Shown here: in pieces, positions 1 through 9,181 of the stretch
Position numbering within the stretch: the first letter of the stretch is position 1
Layout of the letters: each line of letters opens with the position of its first letter
Notes under the pieces: model-generated
What the model saw: the letters and a program-made list of their open reading frames with translations, nothing else
Database searches by the model: none
Told to the model about the DNA's origin: nothing
Translations under genes and position numbers: made by a program
NCBI GenBank assembly: GCA_035048495.1
Contig: CM068551.1
Location: forward strand, 14,448,248 to 14,512,247
Reading direction: 5' to 3'
DNA length: 64,000 nt
Source: Euptelea pleiosperma
Lineage: Eukaryota; Streptophyta; Magnoliopsida; Ranunculales; Eupteleaceae

Positions 1-1098
1 GTTTGTGATCCAGGGATCCTATCATATGCGATTAGTAAAGCGGAAATGATTCAAATCGACTAATTTTAATCATAATATATCAAGAATATCTTATTCATAA
101 ATTTGTTTACTTCGATCTCACAATAAATAAACAATTAATCACACATAGAACACGATATTTTATGAGAAAAACCACAACACTTTTAGACAGTAAAATGCAC
201 TAACAGAAGATAAATGAGTACAAACATACCTTACGTAACCGACGTCACAACTAAATTACAACTCAATCTCACCACGAGCCTCTAGCCGTTGCTTTATTAC
301 TTCGTCTTGTCACTTTATACCTTGAACTACACGAGCTCGCTTTTTTGCAAGATCACGTAATCGATTTGAAAGCACACAAAATCTAACCACACAAGCTACA
401 CGCTCAACACAATGAGTGAAAAATACATTGAAAGGTTTTAAATATCTCAAAGAGATTTTAACACTTCATGGAAGAAGATAATTCACCAATGAAGAGTTTA
501 ATACACACAAAGTACTTGAAGATCAAAAGATATAATACTCAAAGCATTACGGATCTCAAGCTCACGAGAGGGCCAACTAGAATAGATTGATAAATCTAAG
601 GAAAACTAGGGTTTTGGCTCGTTCGAACTAGATGTCAACTCATTCAAATGTAGTTCGAACTCATTCGACCAGATAAAAAATCTGCACAAAATAGGTCTTG
701 TCTAGTTCCATTCGAACTTCAAGTTCGAACCTCGTTTGAACCAACTGAACACTCGTTCGAACCAACTCAGGAATTTTAATAAAATGACTTATTTAAGATC
801 CAAAATATTCTATTTAGTTTCTAAGTCAAGTATAAAGTCAATTAACACCACCTAATGGTCAATATAGGTATCCAAGTCACTTACCAAACTAAAGTACAAT
901 TATGGTGAATTTAGAGGACCTTGCACTCATCAGATCATAATCGAACTGGTGAATCTTCATTCTTCATGTCGTGCTTCATCTACAGATCGAACGGTCTTTA
1001 TTGAAGACTAATACGTCTCATAAGACTTGACTTATTAACTTATGACTTATATAGAGTTTTGACATGAAATTTGCTAACAATAAAATATGGACTTTACA
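1..1098 (-). mobile_element. Ty1/copia-type LTR, cut by the window edge
   Basis: Read on the minus strand, an LTR starts with TGTAAAGTCC at 1098, directly after a purine-rich tract at 1099-1110, and runs to the left edge. The layout (a G-rich tract followed at once by TG) is that of the 3' LTR of a copia element; the text before the tract resembles SIRE/Maximus-type elements, which is an inference from memory of that lineage. The LTR holds at least five copies of TTCGAAC/GTTCGAAC between 621 and 762. No coding frame is visible. The left end of the LTR was not found, so its length is unknown. Confidence 0.6.
621..762. repeat. GTTCGAAC palindrome cluster in the copia LTR
   Basis: The 8-bp palindrome GTTCGAAC, or its 7-bp core, occurs at 621, 653, 711, 723 and 755, with further near-copies (CATTCGACC, GTTTGAACC) between. 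The spacing is irregular (12-58 bp), so this is a motif cluster rather than a tandem repeat. Confidence 0.75.
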
Positions 1099-1110
1099 AT
1101 CTCCCCCTTT
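1099..1110 (-). other. Polypurine tract of the copia element
   Basis: On the minus strand this reads AAAGGGGGAGAT and lies immediately before the LTR that starts at 1098. This is where plus-strand synthesis is primed in LTR retrotransposons. The assignment follows from position and composition. Confidence 0.65.
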
Positions 1111-1528
1111 GGCAATTTCATCACAAAACTAATATAGACATACATACTCAAAAAATATATATAAAATGAATTATAATACATAAAGTGTAAGGAATATTTT
1201 CATATTCAATTTGGCAAAGATTCGGTGTGACATAAAAATATTCATATAACCATTCCTACTAGCACTAGTGTAGTGTGAAAATGTCATGGTACGCATACTT
1301 CGCAGACTACGTGAAGACTAGAAGACAGAGACAACATGAATCAGACGGTTGACAACAAGAGTCATCTGAATAACTGCACATTTGTCGGTTATAGATCGTG
1401 TACGCTCGCTCAGGAAGGTAAGTGACTTAGTGGCCATAGGAATATATTTAAAATGAATAAAATATAATGGTCAAACCTCGTCATTGGACAGACTTGAGTC
1501 TTAGTCAAAGTTATTGACTATTGGGAGA

Positions 1529-1838
1529 ATCTGATCGATTGGACAAGTTCCAATCGATTGGACAAAGCTCAATCGATTGGAGGCCTCTGTAAAATTGATT
1601 GGAGCCTACGAGGCAGAACATGATCAAAACCCAATCGATTGGACACATCTGTAAAATCGATTGGAGTCTACGAGACAGAACATGATCATAGCCCAATCGA
1701 TTGAAGACCTTTATAAAATCAATTGGAGCCTACGGGACAAAAACTTATTTAAGTTCGATAAATTGAATTTACAAAAGAAATTGCTATCCGTACAAGGCCA
1801 ATCGATTGGACCCAGAGTACAATCGATTAGACTTCACA
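1529..1838. repeat. CCAATCGATTGG palindrome array in LTR copy 1
   Basis: About ten exact or one-mismatch copies of the 12-bp palindrome CCAATCGATTGG lie in about 310 bp, often in pairs separated by 15-25 bp with similar linker text. The palindrome joins a CCAAT box to its own inverse, ATTGG. The same kind of array is found in the other two copies of this LTR. Confidence 0.85.
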
Positions 1839-1914
1839 CAGATTGAGTCTTTTTCAGATCCAAAATTCTAGTTCTCACGATCCTATGTTCTAAAAGGTTT
1901 AAGGTTACGAATTC

Positions 1915-1923
1915 TATAAATAC
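1915..1923 (+). promoter_or_regulatory. Likely TATA box of the LTR
   Basis: TATAAATAC follows the palindrome array. All three LTR copies have TATAAATA or its reverse complement at the matching place (about 17240 on the minus strand and 47741 on the plus strand), followed by a GA-rich leader. This suggests the start of U3-driven transcription. Confidence 0.6.
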
Positions 1924-2762
1924 AACCCTTCTATACCTTCTCAAAATGCACATTGACACTTCTACACTTCAAGAGAGAGAAGAAAAAATTTATTTATTAG
2001 AGTGTCCATTTGAAGAGCGAGAAGCATTTTATCTCATAAACATCCTGTGAGCTTATTCCTCTTCTTGATCAAAATCAAGTGCTTGATCCATTACTCAGCT
2101 TAGGTCTTTCACTTAGATATTTGACCTAGTAGCCTGAGTGTACAAGTGTGACTCAACACCTTTGAACAACCTAGGGTTCAAGGTGTACTGAATCCTTCAC
2201 CTTCAAGAAATGCTGGAGTGTTGAAAATTAAGATCGGAGTGGCCGATCGACAGTAGGTTTGGGGTATACCAAACTGAACAAGTGGACAAGGTTTCTTGGT
2301 TGGGAGGGCGCGTGTGGATTCGTAGCGTTGATCCAGAGGATGTGGACGCATCGGTAGTAGGCCTTAGCTAAGGTTGGAAGCTGTATTTGCAACGGTGCTA
2401 CGTAGGTAGCCTTTGTTTCGTTTAACTTTCCAGTTAGTGATACTTTTAGTCTGGACATGGTCCCGTGGTTTTTTTTTGCTAAAGTTTCCACGTAAAAATC
2501 CCTTGTCTTGTGTGATTGTTTGTTTGTATTCTGTTATTCATATTGATTAAACCAAATAATGAAAAGAAAATATACCACGGAGGTATATTTGATTTGAATT
2601 GGTTGTGATAATCATTTATCAAACAATTAAGGCATGTAATTTTCTCTCATACCATAGACCAATAAAACTGTTTAGGTATAATTAATTTAAATACCTAATC
2701 AACCCCCCCCCCTTTTAGGTATTTCCGATTAAAGAGAATGGACCGGTGGTTATTTCATAAAG

Positions 2763-3390
2763 TATGCCTCCCCCTAATTGTATAATCTCTTCAATATGTC
2801 TTCAAAAGTCCAGAGTCCATGTTTGTCTACCCATCACTTAAAACATACACACTCCATAGAAATCTAACAAGATAAACCCAATGTAAAGCATGTGTACATA
2901 AGTGAAGTGAAGTGATGTGATATATCATCTTCTCACCCTTTTTGTCACAAAGTGGCGAAGGATAAGGTATAAAATTTAACAACAATCATAGTGCAATAGA
3001 GAACACAGAAAGAATAACCAAATGATTTAATCAGAGACACATATGAAACAAAATGTGATGTGATGTGTGTGTGTGTAGATATATAGAGAGAGTGGGAGAG
3101 TTTGAGTACAATAATTATAACCAAAGAAATAACCCACACACAACCTCACTCAACCAAACAAAGTGAAAAATACATCATAACAAGGCAAAAATAATTGGGG
3201 ACTAATCAGTATCATTCTCCTCGAACTCAAGTAGCACTGGAGTTTCTCCCAAAGATGTTAGAGCAAGCGGTTGTTTTTCGATCAACATGCATGCTTGGAA
3301 GTGAGAGTGAAAGACAATACATATCTCATTAAGTTGTTCTAAGATGGTGCTCTCTATTGAAGCAAATGAGCAAGCTGAGCCTGAGTCATT
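2763..3390 (-). mobile_element. Copia element, non-coding 3' internal part
   Basis: This continues the element interrupted by the solo LTR at 1186-2757. On the minus strand it carries a second tract of the type gtgacaaaaaGGGTGAGAAG (near 2933-2952) that resembles the internal purine-rich sequence of SIRE-type copia elements. Short frames occur on both strands but none matches a protein I recognise. Its upstream limit is set by the gypsy remnant beginning near 3390 and is approximate. Confidence 0.45.
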
Positions 3391-4190
3391 TCAAAGGTGG
3401 CCTGGACTGGTGCAGTTGAGGTTGATAACTTATTTCAATCACTTAAAAGCCTTTTCTGTAGTGGGTTTCTAAGAAAAATAATCCTTCTTCAACATGGCTA
3501 TGAGTGGTCCAACTATCTTGCCAAAGCCTTGTTTAGATTTTCTATAGTATCCTGTTATGCTAAAAAAAAACCACATAAGGCCTTCAGATCGGGCTTAAGC
3601 CAATCTAACATGGTTATCACCTTTTCGGAATCCACTACATCACCTTCCTTAGAGATAACACGGCCAAGGTAATTAACTTGAGTCTAGCCAAACTGACAAT
3701 TGTCTATCTTCACGAACAACTTGTGGAATTTTAAAATAGATAAGGTAATCTTTACGTGCTTTAAATGGTCTTCCTAATTCTTACTATAAAATGTCATTAA
3801 AGAAAATTAAGATAAATTTACGTAGATGTTCTTTGAAAACCTTATTCATGAGAGATTGAAAGGTTGATGGCGCATTTGTCCGACCCAACAACATCATTAG
3901 GAACTCATAATGCCCTTTTGGTGTGTTCGAAATGCCATCTTTGCAATATCGTTAGGATGCATCCTTATTTGGTGATATCCCGATATAAAATAGAGCTTTG
4001 AAAAGTAACATGCTCCATGCAATTCCTCAAGTGGCTCATCAATCATTGAGATAGGAAACTTGTTTATCTAGGATCCGTTCAAGGGGGTACGAAATGTTAG
4101 ATCTCCAAAAATGGGTCCTTGGGAACGATTCGTTCAACCCTAAATTGAGGTCACTTCGAGTGACGATTTGCTCAAGTTCCAAGTCACACA
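3390..4190 (-). pseudogene. Ty3/gypsy reverse transcriptase remnant
   Basis: Conceptual translation of the minus strand, with frame changes, gives the ordered motifs of a Ty3/gypsy polymerase: [17 protein letters not shown], then AFRTHQKG, then [10 protein letters not shown] and [13 protein letters not shown], then NYLGRVISKEG, ITGYYRKS and PLIAMLKKDYF at the start of the RNase H region. The catalytic FFDD is FFND here, so one active-site aspartate is lost. There are several in-frame stops and frameshifts. It is a dead fragment covering most of RT and the beginning of RNase H; gag, protease and integrase are absent nearby. Confidence 0.85.
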
Positions 4191-4285
4191 TTTGGTGTAG
4201 ATACTCATTAATTAGTCACGCGCAACGTTTTTAAAAGTCAGGCTATATGTCAATAAGAAACAGTTTATGTGTTTATCATCATCGC

Positions 4286-4286
<1 letters not shown>

Positions 4287-4336
<50 letters not shown>

Positions 4337-4343
4337 TGTGTGT
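4287..4343. repeat. (AT)n(TG)n microsatellite
   Basis: About 12 bp of AT repeat pass directly into about 45 bp of TG repeat with one TGTT interruption. Reading frames through it (poly-TH on the minus strand) are artefacts. Confidence 0.95.
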
Positions 4344-4793
4344 TCGAAAATTGTATTTGTATGTTAGTCTGAGATGGTTGTTGTGAACATCGTTCATTGA
4401 TCTCTTTAATGCGTATCTTTTGTGGATCCGTTTTTCGATATTTTGTATATCCTTTGTGCTATATTCATAGTTATACTTGGGGTAATTTTATAAGCATACT
4501 GTTGTGTACACTTGCACATGTGAATTTTGAAGGCTTAATATAATTTTTATTTGCAAGTCGGTTGGACTCACTTTTCGTGGACATTCTTTTTCAGGTCAGC
4601 ACGGATAGTAAGATTGCACGCATGATTGATTTAGATGCACTTGGGCTACTTGAGAATAATTATTTATTTTGAGCGATTTATGTTGTGAAGGTTGAGTTGT
4701 ATTTACATTGTAATTGGTTAACTTTCTTTTGATATTTTAATTTATTTGAATATTCAATTTTTATTTAATGTTTTAGATCGTTCATATTTTTAA
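4344..4793. other. Intergenic, no feature recognised
   Basis: AT-rich DNA between the microsatellite and the next MITE. I see no coding similarity and no repeat shared with the rest of the window. Confidence 0.5.
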
Positions 4794-4801
4794 ATTTGCA
4801 C

Positions 4802-5163
4802 CAAGGTTTAAAAGGGGTCGGTATAACAATATAAGGGACTGGGAATGTTACTGTTTTTTCCGTTCTAACGAATTGTAATGCTCAGGAGCAAAAATGGAAA
4901 AGAACGAAAAATAACAAAAAAAAACGGAAAAAATGGTGCTAAAATTCAAATTTTGAAATTTCAAATTTTCAAAAATGAAAAAATTATCGGAAATAATGGC
5001 TTTTTTTCACAAAATTTTTCAAAATTAACGGTCGTCAACCGTTATAACTAAAATAACGTGTGTTATTTTTTTAGCGTTTTAACAATACATAATGTAACGG
5101 GGGAGGTCCAAATCCATTATAACGTCTGTTATTTTCATTATAACGACCGTTTTTTAAACCATA
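4802..5163. mobile_element. GTTATAAC-type hAT-like MITE (family A)
   Basis: A 362-bp element starts CAAGGTTTAAAA and ends TTTTTAAACCATA. The flanking octamers are ATTTGCAC (4794-4801) and GTTTGCAC (5164-5171), an 8-bp target duplication with one mismatch. The inside consists largely of short blocks such as CCGTTATAACGG and CGTTATTTTC. The 8-bp duplication and a terminus fitting the YARNG pattern point to the hAT superfamily. There is no coding capacity. Confidence 0.82.
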
Positions 5164-5171
5164 GTTTGCAC

Positions 5172-5541
5172 TACATCATCATGGCTTGTGTTGGGGATTT
5201 ATTCCCGATTGCGCCTTGGGATCTGTGTTGGCATTAGATGTGCTGGACCCAGGTCGCGGGGCATGATATTAGATGTTTTGAATTTGAAATTTTTTTTTGT
5301 GGTATAGCCAATTTTGTGTCGATATGTGCTCAATCAAAAAATGCAACTATAAATGGCTGGATGGGGGATATGATTTGAAAGTAGAACATTTTAGAAGTGA
5401 TACAATTCCACCCTATCCAGTCCTTGATTTGACACATATACCTACACCAAAATCCCTCTACAACAACAGAAATTCTCAATTTTGGGAAAAATATTAGATG
5501 CAAAAGACTCCCAATGTAGTCGATTCAGAAGATTCTCACGA
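5172..5541. other. Intergenic, no feature recognised
   Basis: Contains a 66-codon frame (5297-5497, plus) without recognisable similarity. The text near 5200-5260 looks like decayed retrotransposon DNA, but I cannot place it. Confidence 0.35.
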
Positions 5542-5551
5542 CCCTACATAT

Positions 5552-7763
5552 GAGTAAAATTTCTATCACAGCTGTAATACCATGAACTTTTGTCCAGGGG
5601 TATTAGAGTAATTTATATTAGAAGGGTATTTTTGATAAATAATAAAATCAAAATAATTAATATATTTGAGTTACACATTAATTGTCTTAATTAAAAATTT
5701 TCATAACTTTTAGTCTTTTGAAAATAATAAAAATATTTCCCTAATCAAAAACTTGAACTTTAAAAATAAATAAACTATTTAAATAAATTACCAATGATAA
5801 TTAATTACACACATAAATAAAGAAAGATTTATCATTTTCTTTTGAGCAATTATTAAAAATAGAAGACTTTTCCAAAAACTTACATATTTTTATTTTTTCA
5901 CTATTAGAGAGTTCTCCATTTCAAATCATTGAGAGTTTTAAGAGCCCGAGAAACACCATAGCGTCTTACCCTTTGATACTGTTACTTGAGACAAAAATGT
6001 TCATACTTTCAAGATGTTTGACATACTCGAATTTTGACTTCATCCAACGACGATCGGTAAAAACACCCGCGACTACTTTTCACCATTGATTCAAGTTTGA
6101 TTGAAGATCAACGAATAAGGTAGGTACACCTACATATTTCAATAGATAATCTCTCATATTTTACTTTATTAATCATGTTAAATGTATGTGTTTAATTGAT
6201 GATGTTGTTAATATTGTGATTCTGATTTGATCGGATCAGTCGGTGTGCCAGAAAAATAATGTTATAGATAATGATTTTTATTATATTGAAGTGTTGGTTC
6301 GGGTGTGATTCTAATGGATACCCGCGAAAATAAAAATTAAGAAAAGCTTGGAGCCCTATGATGAAAGATTCAAGACCCCTGTAGAAGAGCCTTTTGGCTA
6401 CTCCCGGCATGGGAAGGAGAGGAGACCCAAGATTGGGTTGTAGTTATAATCGTATAATATTATTGGGCTAATCTTGAGAAATATTTATTATTCTTGATGT
6501 TACTGGTTTATATCATATGTTATGCATTAAATATGCCATGATTTTTGGGTTAGAATATGCGATATTATCTATGATATATATGCGGTGTACAGTGGATTAT
6601 CTACTGGGCTTTGGCTTATGGTATTTATCAAACATTTCAGACTTAATTGAAGATGGTGTGAATTTCGAAGTTGATGCACTTGATGAGGGCGGTAGAATGG
6701 GAAGATCGGATAGATAATTGAGAATGTCGATGAGATTGATGTGGAACTTTAGATATTTGTCATTTGTATTATTTTTATAAGCTTAATTATTAAAAACTTG
6801 TATTGTCTATTAATTAAAACTTTGTTTAATTTTTTAGAATCATGTGGATGATAAATATTTGAATTCATATACTCTTTGATTTAACCCTTCAGTTATATGG
6901 CCATGAATCCTTAACAAATTTATTAATTTTTATGGATATGTGGTACTTACAATCATTTTACGTATTACCCGGGTACCGTTATCGTTATGGCAGATTTCTG
7001 AGTCAAACTGTTAAAATGAAATAGTATATGATATTTTTGGGCAAAGTACCTTCATAAAATATGCTTAAAATGACTTTTTAATAGTAAAGAATTAATAAGA
7101 TAATTTTTTTATTAAAATTATATTTTTCAAAAAATTTACGCCGATCCGCTTAAATTCTGAAATGTTAATTCTAAAAGCCTATCAAACAGAAGTTTTAGCC
7201 AAAATGTCTTTACAAAAGATTTTTATTTTAATATATTATAAATTATGATCATTTTTAAAAATTATTTTAGAATATTTTATTTTTTTATTTTTATCACACC
7301 CTGGATCTTGGGTAAACGGGTTGTTTTTCAGGTATTCGGGTCAGATCCAAGTGCCCGGATCCGGGGTGTAACAACAGTGTTCTGACAGATGCTTCTTGCA
7401 CAATAAAAAACACAGGCCACATGGCACACTCTTAGTGTACGCTGACCGCATGGATGTTTGGCCAGTCCCTTAGTGAACCTCTAAACCAAAAATCAGCTTG
7501 ATTAGTGATTTCTAAATTATTCAATTGAAGTTATTTTCATGGGTTTATTTTAATGGTAAGAATTCAAGCATTATTAAGCGTTATTTGGGTGCAAAGATCC
7601 AAAGGTTGTAAATCACTAATCAGGCTGATTTTTGGTTTATAAATCCGCTGAGGGACTGGCCAAACATCCATACGGTCAGTATCCACTAAGAGTGTGCCAC
7701 GTGGCCTGTGTTTTTCATTGTGACGAAAGCATCTGTCAGAACGCTCTGATAGAAGTTTTACTC
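5552..7763. mobile_element. Mutator-like MITE split by a solo LTR
   Basis: The left terminus GAGTAAAATTTCTATCACAG is at 5552 and the matching inverted terminus CTGATAGAAGTTTTACTC ends at 7763. The flanks CCCTACATAT (5542-5551) and CCCTACATAT (7764-7773) are identical over 10 bp, as expected for the 9-11 bp duplications of Mutator-like elements. The element's own body is 5552-5572 plus 7374-7763, about 410 bp, and includes the inverted-repeat module (AATCAGCTTGATTAGTG and its inverse AATCACTAATCAGGCTGA). The remaining 1.8 kb is an LTR inserted near the left end. Confidence 0.85.
5573..7373. mobile_element. Solo LTR inserted in the Mutator-like MITE
   Basis: It starts TGTAATACCATGAAC and ends GGGGTGTAACA, the common TG...CA form of plant LTRs beginning with TGTAAYACC. 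The flanking 5-mers are ACAGC (5568-5572) and ACAGT (7374-7378), a target duplication with one change. Length is 1,801 bp. No polymerase, gag or integrase is present, so it is a solo LTR. It contains a 66-codon frame at 6517-6717 that I regard as chance. Confidence 0.75.
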
Positions 7764-7785
7764 CCCTACATATATAGCTCATTTT

Positions 7786-8035
7786 TATGGCCCATTGACC
7801 ACATGGATGTTTAGCCAATTGGTGGATAACCAAAATAAAAATCAGCCTGATACATGATTTCTAGCCAATGGATTTATTACCCAAATAATATGATTGAATC
7901 CAACGGCTAGAATCAATTCTAAAAAAGTAGTAAAATCTATGGCTAGACAACCGATTAGGTTAATTTTTGGTATGTATATCCAATAGGGGGTGAGCTAAAC
8001 ACCCATGCAGTTAGTGGGCCAAAAATAATGTGCTA
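7786..8035. mobile_element. Foldback MITE module (family B, subtype 2)
   Basis: The left arm reads GGCCCATTGACCACATGG...AAATCAGCCTGAT and the right arm is its approximate inverse, ending ATGCAGTTAGTGGGCC. A near-identical copy is at 25155-25400, in the same position relative to a broken copy of the membrane-protein gene, so this module belongs to the duplicated segment. No gene is encoded. Confidence 0.65.
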
Positions 8036-8044
8036 TGTTGGATC

Positions 8045-8496
8045 ACGAGATTCTACACCGACTGCATCCAAAGTACTCTTGCATCTAAATAGTTTTCCTC
8101 AAGTTTTGGAAGCAAAGAGAATTCTGAACATGCCCACAAGTGTGGAAACGGGACAAATCTAGTCTGCAACTGTTTGCAGACTTAAGTATGCAAAAGTGCT
8201 CAAATCCAATGGTTAAAAATCACCAATCAGGCTGATTTTTGGTGTGTAGGTCTATCATAGTGTGGGCCAGCATTCAAGGGACAAGTGGGCCCGAACGGGT
8301 CTACTACGTTGCAACTTGAGGGACTTTTCCCTTGTTGGTTTGTACGTGCCAGATCAGGATTGGACATTCACCAAAAGAGGCACTTCATAAAATAAATTTA
8401 CCCCCCGGTTTCTAAGTGGGAATGAAATAGAACAAAAATGAAATCAGTGGAAACTGAATTATACTTGATTTTTCATTGTACGGAATTTTTGCCATA
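8045..8496. other. Shared flank of the duplicated gene segment
   Basis: The text at 8050-8170 (CCGACTGCATCCAAAGTACT and following) recurs near 13080-13180 and 25435-25530. Around 8195-8290 lies another arm of the family B foldback module. The order module, shared flank, SINE, gene is repeated elsewhere, which marks the left part of the duplication unit. Confidence 0.6.
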
Positions 8497-8504
8497 CGTT
8501 AAAC

Positions 8505-8773
8505 CAAGGTTTAAAAGGGGCAGTTATAATGGTACAACGGACTGGGGGCGTTACCGTTTTTTCCGTTATAACGAATTGTAACGTTCAGGGGCAAAATGGA
8601 AAATAGCGAAAATAACTGACTTTTTCATAAAATTTCCAATAAAATAAAGTTCATTATAACGGAAAATAACCGTCATTATTTTTAAAGCGTTTTAAAGGTA
8701 AACGTAACGGGGGAGGTCCAAATCCGTTATAACATCTGTTATTTTCGTTATAACAGCCGTTTTTAAAGCCATG
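8505..8773. mobile_element. GTTATAAC-type hAT-like MITE (family A)
   Basis: Starts CAAGGTTTAAAAG and ends TTTTTAAAGCCATG, flanked by perfect 8-bp duplications CGTTAAAC (8497-8504 and 8774-8781). A truncated copy of the same insertion lies at 21430-21637 before the same flank. At about 26030 the equivalent site is empty, reading ACGAAACTGCTAGC. Confidence 0.88.
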
Positions 8774-8924
8774 CGTTAAACTGCTAGCTATGTTGTATGA
8801 GCTAAGCCATATGGTTCCATTCTTGCACAATAGAGTGACGTATAGGTCCTATTTCATATGCAGATTGCCTTAATTAACAATATTCGAATTCACATGCAAA
8901 ATGGATTGGAAATAACCCGCACCA

Positions 8925-9085
8925 GTAGCTCAGTTAGCTCGGGACTTGGGTATGCTCTCCAAGGTCACAAGTTCAACTTCTCTTGGGCTTAGCCAATGCA
9001 TATGGTTTGCGGGTAATTGCGTGCATACATAGGGATTAGTCCTTCCTTGTCAGGGTTGGGATGACACCCTCGCCAAAAGAAAATT
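8925..9085 (+). mobile_element. tRNA-derived SINE (copy 1)
   Basis: A tRNA-like head carries an A box (TAGCTCAGTTAG) and a degraded B box (GGTCACAAGTTCAACTTC) about 25 bp apart. A unique tail follows, ending in GACACCCTCGCC plus an A-rich run. The element is about 160 bp long. Three relatives (13398, 21779 and 26168) sit at the same distance from each copy of the neighbouring gene, so the insertion predates the gene duplications. Confidence 0.75.
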
Positions 9086-9181
9086 AGATTGGCAAATGCA
9101 TAAATCAGAATTTTAACCAAACATACAACACATCCAAAACTAGAAATTAAAGTCAAAATAATTTGAAGGCCACACAATATG

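Larger units (their letters stand above)
1186..2757 (+). mobile_element. Solo LTR, family with CCAATCGATTGG palindromes (copy 1)
   Basis: A 1,572-bp LTR starts TGTAAGGAATATT and ends GGTTATTTCA. It is flanked by identical 5-bp target duplications TAAAG at 1181-1185 and 2758-2762, so both ends are exact and it is a solo LTR. It is inserted inside the 3' part of the copia element that surrounds it. Homologous copies lie at 16394-17913 (minus) and 47049-48295. The LTR holds a cluster of CCAATCGATTGG palindromes, a TATA box near 1915 and a C-rich stretch near 2702 that all three copies share. No gene is encoded. Confidence 0.88.

Noticed and set aside
4212..4397. Poly-Thr-His frame
   Set aside because: Translation of the TG microsatellite.
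7564..7833. Paired frames on opposite strands
   Set aside because: Produced by the inverted-repeat core of a MITE.
8930..8990. Possible tRNA gene
   Set aside because: A and B boxes are present but the cloverleaf does not close, the B box is degraded, and the sequence is repeated with a common tail, so it is a SINE head.
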